Below are positions 33,972 through 42,877 of a stretch of 64,000 nucleotides of DNA, one piece after another. A model generated the notes under the pieces. It searched no databases. It was given only the letters and a program-made list of their open reading frames with translations, and was not told where the DNA came from. Source of the stretch: DAINPP01 sp963667315 (GTDB lineage Bacteria; Thermotogota; Thermotogae; MWEM01); contig OY763325.1 of assembly GCA_963667315.1 (NCBI GenBank), positions 3,472,001 to 3,536,000 on the forward strand. The letters run 5' to 3'. Position numbers and translations under genes: made by a program. Position 1 is the first letter of the stretch. Each line of letters opens with the position of its first letter.

Positions 33972-36197
33972 ATGAAAAAAAGAATCGTTTTAACAGCTGT
34001 AATGACCATGTTGCTCTTTTTTTACGCTTTTTCGCAGGCAAATTCTGATATCGATGCTATTGTAAAGACCGGGAGACTACGGATTCTCATGGTGGCAGAT
34101 GACTGGTGGCCATTTTTTTATGAGGATGAAACGGGTCAGTTGTCCGGCATAGATGTTGAACTTGCCGAGGCGATCTGCAAAGGGCTTGAAGTTGAACCGG
34201 AATTCATCCGAAAGGGGAGTTTCAATCAGCTTGCCGAGGATTTGAAGAAGGGTGAAGGGGATGTCATCATCTCCTATTTCTCGTATACCCCACAACGAAA
34301 TCGAGATGTCTTTTTAACGGATGCGTATATCAACAGTGCAGACAGTGTACTGATCAACAATCAATTGCTTGAAAAGATGAAGCGGACGTATTATGATATT
34401 ACGTCGGAAAATATAATCCAATTCCTGAACGATGAGGGGGCAAAAATCGCAACTGTGAAGAATACAGCGCAGGAGATGTGGGTCAAACAAGTCTTTCCGA
34501 ATGCTGAAGTGGAGTTATTTGCGCAATCTGAGATAAAAGACCTCCTGGAATCAAAAGCCTGCGATGCCTTCTATTTTGATGAGATCTGGACAAAATTCTT
34601 CCTAACCTATAATCCGGAATTTTATCTGAATTATACCTTTTATAAATTATTGAAAAGTGACGGGATCGTTGTTGGGGTTTCGCCTGATAACCTTTCCTTA
34701 TACCTTTGGCTTGATAAATTTTTGTCTACGGAGTTCGATATCAATCATATTATCGATGAACTGTATGCGAAGCATGCCCTTAATCTCGATCCCTATCTGA
34801 ATGGAATTGAAACGGAAGAAGGGGTTTTTCAATCACCATGGAACTACTTCGTATTGATCCTTCTCGTATTTTCTGCCTTTTTTATCATCCGGTTCAGTCA
34901 GAAAAAACAAGAGCAATCGGGGAAAAAACATCATTGGCTGCTGAACTTTTGGACGGTCATCTTTTCGATGCTTATCGGATTGTATTGCGGGGCTGCGTTC
35001 CCCATGCTGATCGAATATCTAAGCCCTGTTGGAGATATTTTCTTCAACTATCTTCTGTTATGCGGGATTCCCATATTGTTTTGTGTCGTGCTCCTTAACT
35101 TCGTGAAACTCATGATGAAGATGGGCGGGTTTAAATTCTTCACGAAATTTATTTCCGTCATTCTGCTGCTTTTTCTGATGGGTTCGTTCATCGGACTGAT
35201 GATTGGCGTTATTGTAAAACCGGGTGAGGGTCTTTCAACGGATAATCGTCAGAAGCTTGCAGTTGCCATGAACAGTGACACATCGGAAAATATCGCCGAC
35301 TATTCGGAGATGAATATTGGTACGATGCTCTGGTCTTTGCCGAAGACGATGATTCCCGACAGCATTTTTAAGTCTTTTTCAGAGAATAAAACACTTGCCA
35401 TCCTCTTTTTTGCGATCCTTCTCGCATTTGCCCTGAAAAAGCAACAAAGGGAAAAACGCGAAAAGGTCATGGGCGTTGTGGAAACGTTGAACGATCTCTT
35501 TTTGCATCTGTTTAATTATTCCTATTATCTCCTGCCGTTTGGTCTTTTCAGTCTGATGCTGTCACAGGCGAGGCTGTTTGTCGAAGACGCTTCCGTTATT
35601 TCCGCCTTTCTGATGTTCACGGTTTGTCAGTTCATCATCGTTGGCATATGGTTCCTGATAGCACTTGTCATCGGGTGTATTACCAACAAAATGAAGCCAC
35701 ATGATTATATACACATGATACGGAAACCGATGATCATCCTTTTTTCACTGCTTTCAACTCTGGCAGCCATTCCGGCTGTCATTGAAGTGTGCGAAAATAA
35801 TAAAAAGTATGACGATGAGACCATCAAAGGAACGCTGCCACTCATCATGGTCATGCTGATTCCTTCGGTTGCCAGTATGTTTGCATTAACAACGGTCTTT
35901 CTGATCCAGCTGACCGGACTGGAAATCGCTTTTCTTCAATATGTGTTTATACTCTTTGGGTCTGTTGGCGCAACCCTTGCCACAACAGGGGTTCCGGCTC
36001 CTATCTACCTTTATGCGATGTCGATTGTCGTATCGCCGTTCGGAATTCCCGTCAGTCAGGCGATATTCTTTATGCTCCCGTGGACGCTGACAGGTGTCAG
36101 GTTGGAAACCATCAATTTCACGATGCTGGACTTTGGTGTGGTACACTTCTTTAAAGGAAAACATACGTACGGAGAGGGGCAGACGAAAACCAAATGA
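33972..36197 (+). CDS. fusion of a family-3 solute-binding domain to an SDF (dicarboxylate symporter-like) membrane domain
   Basis: 741 aa from the ATG at 33972. Signal peptide 'MKKRIVLTAVMTMLLFFYAF', extracytoplasmic SBP_bac_3 domain to about residue 275 ('ILMVADDWWPFFYEDETGQL', 'GDVIISYFSYTPQRNRDVFL'), one linker TM, and an SDF-like domain with about eight membrane segments from about residue 320. Conserved SDF elements are recognisable ('STLAAIPAVIEVCENN', 'VGATLATTGVPAP'), but the substrate/cation motif NMDGT of DAACS transporters is not present at the expected place ('LPLIMVMLIPSVASMFALTT'). It may therefore be a modified transporter or a sensor. Operon with precursor and GNAT; stop overlaps the next start. 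Confidence 0.82.
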   Translation: MKKRIVLTAVMTMLLFFYAFSQANSDIDAIVKTGRLRILMVADDWWPFFYEDETGQLSGIDVELAEAICKGLEVEPEFIRKGSFNQLAEDLKKGEGDVIISYFSYTPQRNRDVFLTDAYINSADSVLINNQLLEKMKRTYYDITSENIIQFLNDEGAKIATVKNTAQEMWVKQVFPNAEVELFAQSEIKDLLESKACDAFYFDEIWTKFFLTYNPEFYLNYTFYKLLKSDGIVVGVSPDNLSLYLWLDKFLSTEFDINHIIDELYAKHALNLDPYLNGIETEEGVFQSPWNYFVLILLVFSAFFIIRFSQKKQEQSGKKHHWLLNFWTVIFSMLIGLYCGAAFPMLIEYLSPVGDIFFNYLLLCGIPILFCVVLLNFVKLMMKMGGFKFFTKFISVILLLFLMGSFIGLMIGVIVKPGEGLSTDNRQKLAVAMNSDTSENIADYSEMNIGTMLWSLPKTMIPDSIFKSFSENKTLAILFFAILLAFALKKQQREKREKVMGVVETLNDLFLHLFNYSYYLLPFGLFSLMLSQARLFVEDASVISAFLMFTVCQFIIVGIWFLIALVIGCITNKMKPHDYIHMIRKPMIILFSLLSTLAAIPAVIEVCENNKKYDDETIKGTLPLIMVMLIPSVASMFALTTVFLIQLTGLEIAFLQYVFILFGSVGATLATTGVPAPIYLYAMSIVVSPFGIPVSQAIFFMLPWTLTGVRLETINFTMLDFGVVHFFKGKHTYGEGQTKTK

Positions 36198-37081
36198 TTA
36201 TTCCATATCAGTCAAAAAATGCCGTAGAGTTTCTGAACTATTCGGCTGTATATGTTCCCAGTGAGATAAAAAACTTCGTGAGATATCTTTATAAAGATTA
36301 TTTTTATGCGCTGGGTCTTGAAATTGAAGGGAACCCGGCCGGATTTATCGCAGTTGAAAGAAGAAGTGATGCGGTTCATGTTTGTCAGTGCCTCTATATC
36401 TCAAAGAAACACAGAAAGAGAGGGTATGCACAAGCCTTATTGAAAGCGGCCTTAAAGAAATCGCAAGAAGAAGCGATCGGAGAATTTTACAGCAGTTATT
36501 TTGAAGATAGAGAATGGACCCAAACGGCAAAAACACTTTATAACCGTTTGGATTTTAAATTGTCGGGATACGTTCGAAACACGTTTGTTTCAGAAAGGCT
36601 TGAGATTAAGAAGTCAATAGACCGGATGAAGCGGAAGTACAGCAGATATCTGAATTTGCCGGAAGATGCCATAATAAAGCGAATTGCCGGGTTAAACCTT
36701 CAAGAAACGGAGCGGATTAAAATGGAATTGGGAACGTCTATCCCCTACAACTTCAATCCTTTGAGCGTAACAGCTGATGAAAATGCCTCACTGATCCTTT
36801 TCATAAAGGAAGAACCGGTTTCCTGGATGATATTTGAGAAACGCGGTTCAAAATTGTTGTATATCAATCAATTGTATGTCAAAGAGAAATACAGAAAGAG
36901 GGGGTTTTTCTTCCCGGTGATATGCAGAGCCTTTGATAATACTCCGGAAAGCATCAGGAAATATTTTTTTTACGTTAATGGAGACAACGTTAATATGCTG
37001 GGGCTGCTGAAATTGTTTAAGAACAGTGACATAAAACATGAGCGAATGATTGAGATGGTGAAGGTAATAGATGATATTTGA
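36194..37081 (+). CDS. two-domain GNAT acyltransferase of the RiPP-like operon
   Basis: 295 aa. Two GNAT domains: the first at about residues 1-135 with CoA loop 'YISKKHRKRGYAQALLKAAL', the second at about 180-290 with 'YVKEKYRKRGFFFPVICRAF'. The first keeps the R-x-x-G-x-[AG] loop well; in the second it is R-K-R-G-F-F, less canonical, so that domain may be structural. ATGA overlap with the transporter gene makes coexpression near certain. GNATs of selidamide clusters N-acylate Lys/Orn of Nif11-type cores; by analogy this enzyme could acylate the Lys of KIVFH. Alternative: small-molecule acetyltransferase for the transported solute. Confidence 0.82.
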   Translation: MIIPYQSKNAVEFLNYSAVYVPSEIKNFVRYLYKDYFYALGLEIEGNPAGFIAVERRSDAVHVCQCLYISKKHRKRGYAQALLKAALKKSQEEAIGEFYSSYFEDREWTQTAKTLYNRLDFKLSGYVRNTFVSERLEIKKSIDRMKRKYSRYLNLPEDAIIKRIAGLNLQETERIKMELGTSIPYNFNPLSVTADENASLILFIKEEPVSWMIFEKRGSKLLYINQLYVKEKYRKRGFFFPVICRAFDNTPESIRKYFFYVNGDNVNMLGLLKLFKNSDIKHERMIEMVKVIDDI

Positions 37082-37191
37082 CACATCTCCGATCCAACAT
37101 ATTTTGGCTCCGATAGCCTCAAATCCTTTGTTTTTGAAGAGAACGAACCGGTTACTTTCTTAAAAGAAATAACCACATCAGTTATATAAAC

Positions 37192-37235
37192 GGCGACAGT
37201 TTTGGATGATCATTCAAGACTGTCGCCAAACTTTT
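37192..37235. terminator. hairpin between convergent GNAT and ABC genes
   Basis: GGCGACAGT (37192-37200) pairs exactly with ACTGTCGCC (37219-37227), loop of 18 nt, followed by AAACTTTT. Terminator is plausible but the U tract is imperfect. Confidence 0.5.
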
Positions 37236-37314
37236 AAGTTATCAACGTATGATAAGCCTGCGGTCAAACTGAGACCTTTTTTGGACAAGTATGGCGTTGG
37301 GAATATTTGAATGC

Positions 37315-38070
37315 TTAAAGGGCGGTTTCTTTCTTTAACCTGTAAAATGCCCATAAGAAGCTGATTGAACACATCACAACGAGCATAACGATAACTGAGA
37401 TGACAGTATGGGTGACGATACGATCCTGAAAGATCAAATCACGCAGGATATTGATGACGTGGGTGAAGGGATTACAATTAACAGCTGCTTTCAGTCCTCC
37501 AGATAAACGATCTGCCGGAAACAATGCCGTACTCAGAAAGAAAATAGGGAGAACGATAGCGTTCATGATGGTTTCATACATGACCTCGTTTGGAACCCAG
37601 AGGCTTATGGCATAAGTCAGTCCTGAAATGAATAACGCTGTTAAGGCTATCAACAGGGTTATCAGGAGTATGCCGATGAATCCTGTAGCGACGTTTACGC
37701 CAAAAAATAACCCGACGACACCCATGATAGCGACTTCGATAAAAGTGCATACCACCGCTTCCAGAACATGACCGAGGATGATAGAACCTCTCTTGACCGG
37801 AGCGATTAGTATCCGGTAAAAACTGCCGTCTGATTTCATCAAATAATTCATCATACCGCTGCTGCTACAGGCACCGAAACTCACCAGTACGATCAGTCCC
37901 GGAAAAACAAAAGCGGTATAATTCTCAATTCCAATCCCTTTCATCGATTGTCCCGCGACGGCACTGTACAATACAAGCCATAATATCGGCTGCAATATTG
38001 TGATAACAATGGTAAAGGCATTATGAAAACGCCATTTGATGTTGCGGTGAAGTAAAGTCAGAATTTCCAT
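37315..38070 (-). CDS. ABC-2 type permease (DrrB-like)
   Basis: 251 aa from the ATG at 38070, which overlaps the ATPase stop as TGATG; a longer in-frame reading lacks a ribosome binding site and would lie inside the ATPase gene. Six membrane segments and the ABC-2 signature region 'VPNEVMYETIMNAIVLPIFF' with 'LSTALFPADRLSGGLKAAVN' are typical of DrrB/NodJ-type exporters. Together with the ATPase it would export drugs, lipids or polysaccharide precursors. Confidence 0.92.
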   Translation of the reverse strand: MEILTLLHRNIKWRFHNAFTIVITILQPILWLVLYSAVAGQSMKGIGIENYTAFVFPGLIVLVSFGACSSSGMMNYLMKSDGSFYRILIAPVKRGSIILGHVLEAVVCTFIEVAIMGVVGLFFGVNVATGFIGILLITLLIALTALFISGLTYAISLWVPNEVMYETIMNAIVLPIFFLSTALFPADRLSGGLKAAVNCNPFTHVINILRDLIFQDRIVTHTVISVIVMLVVMCSISFLWAFYRLKKETAL

Positions 38071-39020
38071 CAGTAACCCGCCTTTCCTTTTTCTTTTGTT
38101 AAGTTTATGAAAATATCTTCCAATGTGGGCTGGATGATTTCGATTCCCCGGAATGGGATATCGTGCTTCAGCAGCCACCGGGCAGCTTTTTTAAGATCAG
38201 TACTATCTTTCTTTATGCCGGTAATGATCTTTTCGGAACGCAAATCGGATGCCTTGAGTTCCATCTCTCCTTTTAGAGCTTCAAAGCAGTCTTTTGCCTC
38301 TTTTTTTGTTGAAAAACTTATTGTCAGCATGTTTTGTCGAAGGTATTCTCGAAGTGTTTTTGGCGTGCCCTGAATGACTGCTTTCCCTTTTTTGATAATA
38401 CAGATCGTATCACTCAACTGATCCGCCTCCTCCAGATAATGGGTTGTCAGAAAAATAGTGGTTCCAAAATCCGTTCTGATTTTCCTTACCATATCCCACA
38501 TCGCCATTCTGGACTGAATATCCATTCCGACAGTGGGTTCGTCCAGAAAGAGTGCTTTGGGGTTGGACATAAGGTTCAATGCAATGTCCAATCGTCTTTT
38601 GATCCCGCCTGAATAGGAGGCAACGGGGTATTGTAAATAGTTTTCCAGTCCAAAACAGTCAATGAGCTTTTCCATACGTTTCTTAGCATCCTGCTTCGGA
38701 ATCTTATACAACTTACCTTGAAAGTGCATGTTTTCAGTCAGTGATAAGTGTGTATCGATGGAGGTCTTTTGTGCGACACAGCCAATTTCCGAACGGATTT
38801 CCGCCGCTTCATGATCAACGTCTTTTCCAAACATGAAGATTTTACCGGAAGTGGGATGCAGATAGGTGGTCAATACCTTGATCAGTGTTGATTTCCCCGC
38901 ACCATTTTGTCCCAGAAGAGAGAATATCTCTCCTCTTTTTACACTCAAACTAAGACCATCCAATGCCCGGATGCCGTTGTTATAGGTTTTAAACAAATCT
39001 TTTACGATAATAGCGGACAT
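38070..39020 (-). CDS. ABC transporter ATP-binding protein (DrrA-like)
   Basis: 316 aa. Walker A 'GQNGAGKSTLIKVL' near residue 38, signature 'YSGGIKRRLDIALNL', Walker B 'ALFLDEPTVGMD' and His-switch 'TIFLTTHYLEEADQL'. The C-terminal extension ending 'PTLEDIFINLTKEKG' is typical of DrrA-family drug exporters. Starts two bases after the GyrI-like gene's stop; SD GGGAGG. Partner of the ABC-2 permease, the last gene in the AraC-led operon. Confidence 0.95.
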   Translation of the reverse strand: MSAIIVKDLFKTYNNGIRALDGLSLSVKRGEIFSLLGQNGAGKSTLIKVLTTYLHPTSGKIFMFGKDVDHEAAEIRSEIGCVAQKTSIDTHLSLTENMHFQGKLYKIPKQDAKKRMEKLIDCFGLENYLQYPVASYSGGIKRRLDIALNLMSNPKALFLDEPTVGMDIQSRMAMWDMVRKIRTDFGTTIFLTTHYLEEADQLSDTICIIKKGKAVIQGTPKTLREYLRQNMLTISFSTKKEAKDCFEALKGEMELKASDLRSEKIITGIKKDSTDLKKAARWLLKHDIPFRGIEIIQPTLEDIFINLTKEKGKAGY

Positions 39021-39021
39021 A

Positions 39022-39477
39022 TTATGCCTCCCGGATTGGAAACAGAATCTCAGTGATATATTTATCTGGATTCCCTTTCAATATCATTCCCGGTCCTTTA
39101 ATGTAGACTTCCCGGAATGGTAGCTGTAACTTTAAATTATGGCTGTTAGCGTATTGTTCAATTGTTGCATAGGCCATTCTCATAGTATTATAGGATCCTT
39201 TATGTGTGGTGCAAATGGCTTTTACACCCGGCAATTCTTTCACTTCAATCCCATTTCCGGTGGGGTTCTGATCTGTTGGAACACACAGGTCTATATCACC
39301 CATCTTCGTTTCCCGATGAATAGAATTGAAGCAGAAAAATGGTGCTCCTGTTGTCTTTCCCTGAATTGACTGAAAGACTTTCGGGAAAAATTTATTTGCC
39401 CCAGTTACGACGCCTTTATAATGCAGATAAGCAACTCGAACGGGTTCGATATATCTGATATCAATCTGGTATTTCAT
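39022..39477 (-). CDS. GyrI-like effector-binding domain protein
   Basis: 151 aa, a single GyrI-like/AraC effector-binding domain ('YIEPVRVAYLHYKGVVTGAN', 'GIEVKELPGVKAICTTHKGS', 'LPFREVYIKGPGMILKGNPD', ending 'YITEILFPIR'). The penultimate Glu in 'TEILFPI' is the usual ligand-contacting residue. No DNA-binding domain; it could bind small cationic drugs as in SbmC/BmrR-type proteins and sequester them or modulate the exporter regulator encoded upstream. Located between the AraC regulator and the ABC exporter genes. Confidence 0.88.
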   Translation of the reverse strand: MKYQIDIRYIEPVRVAYLHYKGVVTGANKFFPKVFQSIQGKTTGAPFFCFNSIHRETKMGDIDLCVPTDQNPTGNGIEVKELPGVKAICTTHKGSYNTMRMAYATIEQYANSHNLKLQLPFREVYIKGPGMILKGNPDKYITEILFPIREA

Positions 39478-39481
39478 CCAG

Positions 39482-40348
39482 TTATTCCTCCTTTTCTTTT
39501 TTTACGGCAATCCATACTTCGGAATGACCTGTCTGGGGTAGGTCTTTGTTAAAAGGATAAATTTCAATATCCGGTAGCCCAGCCCAGGTGTATCCTGAAA
39601 AAGGAAGCCATTCGGTTAAAAAACGCTTAAAAATAGTCTGAACAGATTCTTTGAAAGAGCCATTACTTTCAAAAACCGCCCAGGTACCGGCGGGTATTTC
39701 GTACGCGAACATTCCGTCAGGTGCCGGCTGATCTGTGGCGATCGCGATGTAATAAAAAATATCATCATCATTCTGAGAAACTGTAGCACCCAATAGGGTC
39801 TCCGGGAATAGATTCGGCACTTCACAGAGTTCCTTGAACTGAGGACTGTTGAAAGTCGTTTTCCAGAATGGCGGAACTTTCATCTTGTTTTCCTCCATAT
39901 CAGCAGTCAAAGGGATACGGATACCGACAATTCTCATTGCTTCTTTTTCTTCTATTCTGTAGGGCATGACATCACCTCCTGTTATGTTGACTGATAATTT
40001 AATTGGTGGATAGGCGTTTATAACACTTCCGGCTGTCTTTGCTGAAACGGGTGATATCCCGTGGACCTTTTGAAATGCACGATTAAAAGAAGTCGGAGAG
40101 CTATAACCGTATTTCAACGCCACATCCAGAACCCTTATATCCGTATTCCGGATGTCAAAAGCGGCTTGTGTCATCCTTCGGCGACGGATATATTCCGACA
40201 ACGATATCCCCGTCACATAGGAGAACATCCGTTGAAAATAAAAGGTGGAACAACACGCAATTCTGGCGGTTTCCTCGTAGCAAATTTCATCATCCAGATG
40301 ATCTTCGATATATTCTATGGCCTTGCTCAGATTCCTCAACCATTCCAT
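39482..40348 (-). CDS. AraC-family regulator with GyrI-like effector domain (Rob/BltR type)
   Basis: 288 aa. N-terminal AraC double helix-turn-helix (residues about 5-105; 'ARIACCSTFYFQRMFSYVTG', 'LDVALKYGYSSPTSFNRAFQ', 'HGISPVSAK') followed by a GyrI-like ligand domain ('IEEKEAMRIVGIRIPL', ending 'YPFNKDLPQTGHSEVWIAVK'). This is the Rob-like architecture that responds to hydrophobic or cationic compounds. First gene of the operon with the free GyrI domain and the DrrAB-like exporter, which it probably activates. SD AGGAGG. Confidence 0.93.
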   Translation of the reverse strand: MEWLRNLSKAIEYIEDHLDDEICYEETARIACCSTFYFQRMFSYVTGISLSEYIRRRRMTQAAFDIRNTDIRVLDVALKYGYSSPTSFNRAFQKVHGISPVSAKTAGSVINAYPPIKLSVNITGGDVMPYRIEEKEAMRIVGIRIPLTADMEENKMKVPPFWKTTFNSPQFKELCEVPNLFPETLLGATVSQNDDDIFYYIAIATDQPAPDGMFAYEIPAGTWAVFESNGSFKESVQTIFKRFLTEWLPFSGYTWAGLPDIEIYPFNKDLPQTGHSEVWIAVKKEKEE

Positions 40349-40519
40349 CTTTTCACCTCCTGTCTAAATCATACTATAAACAAATTTTATATTCCTCGCT
40401 TTTCCTGTTCTGTTTTGTGAATAATAATCTGAAGAAAGGGAATATCTGATACGACAGCCGCTTACTCTTGAGCCGAAAAGACACCTCTGAAATACAGTGA
40501 AAGAGTAAAACTACTCCTG

Positions 40520-40528
40520 TGCTATAAT
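40520..40528 (+). promoter_or_regulatory. extended -10 promoter upstream of the APH-fold gene
   Basis: TGCTATAAT, followed at 40535-40549 by the inverted repeat ATCAAT-N3-ATTGAT, a possible operator at the transcription start. No known regulator is assigned. Confidence 0.5.
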
Positions 40529-40583
40529 TTGATGATCAATTTAATTGATTGACATATGATCGATTTAAGGAAGGCTGATACTG

Positions 40584-41468
40584 ATGGAACAAACGATTAT
40601 CGATCGAATAGTGGCTGATTATAGGACGAACGGCTCAGGGAATTTTTCAATCCTCTATGATCAAAATGACACGGTGGTCATGGAACATCCCAAATATTCA
40701 GGTTTTTTGCTCAAATTATCCAATAAAGAGTTTAAAACCTCGCAAATCCAGAAAAAAATTTTATCTTCAATTGCCATTGAAAATAAAAATATCTGTAGAA
40801 TTTACCACACACAACCTTTTGAAGAAAACGGTAAAACGAGAACACTAGAGGTGATCGATAAACTGAAAGGTATGCCGAAACGTGAATATTCAGAGCTTGA
40901 GCTTGAAACCGTCATTCGGGAAGCCAAGAAATTACACGTTGTTTTAAATGAATGTTCAGACGAGTCTGTGGTGTGTTTGCCGTCAATCGGCGTTTTATTC
41001 TCAAATATCGTTGATCATACCGGAAACAAGACGTTAAAAAAAATGGCAGGACGAATCAGGGATGATAGTGCCTGTGATCGTTTTATGCGTCTTGAAAAGC
41101 CTTCTATCATCGTTGCTGATATGGTTTATGAAAATATATTAATTGATAAAAAGACTGTTAATTTCATCGATTTGGATCCGTTGATTCTTGGGCCGGAAAA
41201 CCTTCAATTTGCCATTTTGCTTACATCGAATATTCTGATGCAGTTGCAGCAGTTCAAACGTTTGAGTATGACACTGATTGAGGAGTATGCAGTGCTTTGG
41301 GGGAAGGATGTAATTGCCAGGGAAGATCTCATCGCCCTTTCAATCTTCCCGTTGTTGATATTGGCGATGCGACAAGTGGATATCGAGACACTTCCGGAAG
41401 ATCCTGATTCGATGTATTTTAAATTGAAAACCATCCTGAGTTTTATCCTCCGGGAACTGGATCGTTGA
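40584..41468 (+). CDS. APH-fold phosphotransferase-like protein
   Basis: 294 aa. The catalytic loop of aminoglycoside/choline-kinase-like enzymes is recognisable as 'IVADMVYENILIDKKTVNFI' (Asp, then Asn five residues later), followed by 'DLDPLILGPENLQFA' with the metal-binding Asp. The His of the usual HGD motif is replaced. The N-lobe lysine is probably in 'GFLLKLSNKEF'. Substrate unknown; may phosphorylate a small molecule. SD AAGGA; followed 36 bp later by a GNAT gene on the same strand, likely cotranscribed. Confidence 0.7.
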   Translation: MEQTIIDRIVADYRTNGSGNFSILYDQNDTVVMEHPKYSGFLLKLSNKEFKTSQIQKKILSSIAIENKNICRIYHTQPFEENGKTRTLEVIDKLKGMPKREYSELELETVIREAKKLHVVLNECSDESVVCLPSIGVLFSNIVDHTGNKTLKKMAGRIRDDSACDRFMRLEKPSIIVADMVYENILIDKKTVNFIDLDPLILGPENLQFAILLTSNILMQLQQFKRLSMTLIEEYAVLWGKDVIAREDLIALSIFPLLILAMRQVDIETLPEDPDSMYFKLKTILSFILRELDR

Positions 41469-41504
41469 AAAAAGTGAAGAAATAACAAATAAAGGGGTAA
41501 AATA

Positions 41505-41924
41505 ATGAAAAATATAGTTTACAAGCCTTATAAAGGCTATGGGGAAGAAGAAATTCTAAAATTGTATGAGACCGTCGGCTGGGTTAATTATACACAAAAA
41601 CCTGAGATGCTGCGAAAGGCATATGAGAACTCATTGTATGTACTGGCTGCCCGTGATAACGGTGAATTAGTTGGAATAATAAGGGTTGTCGGTGACGGAC
41701 ATTCGATCATTTACATCCAGGACATCATTGTAAGACCTGATCATCAGAGAATGGGGATAGGCAGTAGATTACTGAATGAAGTGATGACCGTCTATTCAAA
41801 TGTCTATCAGAAAATATTACTGACATTGAATGAAGAGAAGACGGTGAAATTTTATGAAAGTATTGGTTTTAAAGCGGATTTTGACTTGGGATGTGTTGCG
41901 TTTTGTCAATTTACTGTTTCGTAA
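41505..41924 (+). CDS. small GNAT N-acetyltransferase
   Basis: 139 aa, a compact single GNAT domain: 'GIIRVVGDGHSIIYIQDIIV' beta strands, CoA loop 'RPDHQRMGIGSRLLNEVM' (R-x-x-G-I-G) and a terminal 'KFYESIGFKADFDLGC'. 'YLQDI/YIQDI' strands of this kind occur in arylamine- and aminoglycoside-like acetyltransferases. Acceptor unknown. SD AAAGGGG; strong terminator follows. Confidence 0.9.
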   Translation: MKNIVYKPYKGYGEEEILKLYETVGWVNYTQKPEMLRKAYENSLYVLAARDNGELVGIIRVVGDGHSIIYIQDIIVRPDHQRMGIGSRLLNEVMTVYSNVYQKILLTLNEEKTVKFYESIGFKADFDLGCVAFCQFTVS

Positions 41925-41972
41925 CGCCTTGTAATTGCTCGTTTAGTACCGCCATAAACGATGGCGTCGGAG

Positions 41973-42021
41973 GAAAGACAATCAGTTTTCATAAAGAGAA
42001 TTGATTGTCTTTCTTTTTTTT
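41973..42021 (+). terminator. intrinsic terminator after the small GNAT gene
   Basis: GAAAGACAATCA (41973-41984) pairs with TGATTGTCTTTC (42002-42013), followed by eight T. A smaller stem CGCCAT/ATGGCG sits just before it at 41950-41966. Confidence 0.88.
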
Positions 42022-42742
42022 AGAGTGTACAGATTTTCTTCATATTCATGACCTTTTCCATATCCGTTTTTTCGACAAATTCCCCTTCACTTGTTCCCAT
42101 ATTTATTTCCTGTTTGAATCTCATCTGACTTTCATGTTTTGACTTTGCTGAAAGGTGAACCTCATCCACACCCGTTTGGATGACTTTCTGAGCATTTTCA
42201 GCCGTTACACCACTTCCCGCCATAATCTTGATCCTGTGATCGGCTTTTTTTACAATTTTATTTAAAAGCGGCAGGTTGTCGGTGACTTTTAATCCCCCGG
42301 CTGATGTCAGAATTCTTTCAACCCCCAATTCTACAAGTGTTTCGAGAGATTTGAAAAGATCATTGGAAACATCAAAAGCCCTGTGAACCGTTACCTTCAT
42401 CGGAGCTGCCAGTTCAATCAGTTCTTGCATTCTTGCTTTGTCGATGTTGCCGTCTTCGTCAAGAATACCAAAAACAACCCCATCCATTCCCATTTCCTTT
42501 GCCAGTTCAATATCTGCTTTCATGGTTTCAAATTCCAGTTCTGTGTAAAGAAAATCACCACTTCTCGGTCGGATCATGGCATAAATGTCTATATCCAGAT
42601 GCTTCCTCGCTGTTTTCATCAGTCCGCCTGTTGGTGTAGTTCCGCCGAGTTGAAGATCAGCACATAATTCTATTCGATCAGCCCCGCCTTTTTGTCCGAT
42701 AACGGCCGATTCCAGTAAATCAACGCAAATTTCAAGTTTCAT
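42020..42742 (-). CDS. cutC: CutC family protein
   Basis: 240 aa TIM-barrel of the CutC family. Recognisable segments: 'LEICVDLLESAVIGQKGGAD' and 'RIELCADLQLGGTTPTGGLM' at the N-terminus, 'IYAMIRPRSGDFLYTELEFE', 'GVVFGILDEDGNID', 'KVTVHRAFDVSND', 'ERILTSAGG' and 'IKIMAGSGVTAEN'. CutC was linked to copper homeostasis, but the biochemical activity of bacterial members remains unclear. SD AAAAGGAGG; extended -10 TGCTATAGT at 42779-42771 (minus). Its 3' end abuts a bidirectional-looking terminator. Confidence 0.93.
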   Translation of the reverse strand: MKLEICVDLLESAVIGQKGGADRIELCADLQLGGTTPTGGLMKTARKHLDIDIYAMIRPRSGDFLYTELEFETMKADIELAKEMGMDGVVFGILDEDGNIDKARMQELIELAAPMKVTVHRAFDVSNDLFKSLETLVELGVERILTSAGGLKVTDNLPLLNKIVKKADHRIKIMAGSGVTAENAQKVIQTGVDEVHLSAKSKHESQMRFKQEINMGTSEGEFVEKTDMEKVMNMKKICTL

Positions 42743-42770
42743 ATCCTGCCTCCTTTTAATTTTCTGAAAT

Positions 42771-42779
42771 ACTATAGCA
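42771..42779 (-). promoter_or_regulatory. extended -10 promoter of cutC
   Basis: Minus-strand TGCTATAGT, about 30 bp before the start codon. Confidence 0.5.
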
Positions 42780-42877
42780 TAAAATTAAAATTCTTACTTG
42801 ATAGTATGGCTGATAATAACGAATAAAGTGAATCACAGCAAAAACAACTGTCTGTCTTTAGTAATTATTTTTATAAC

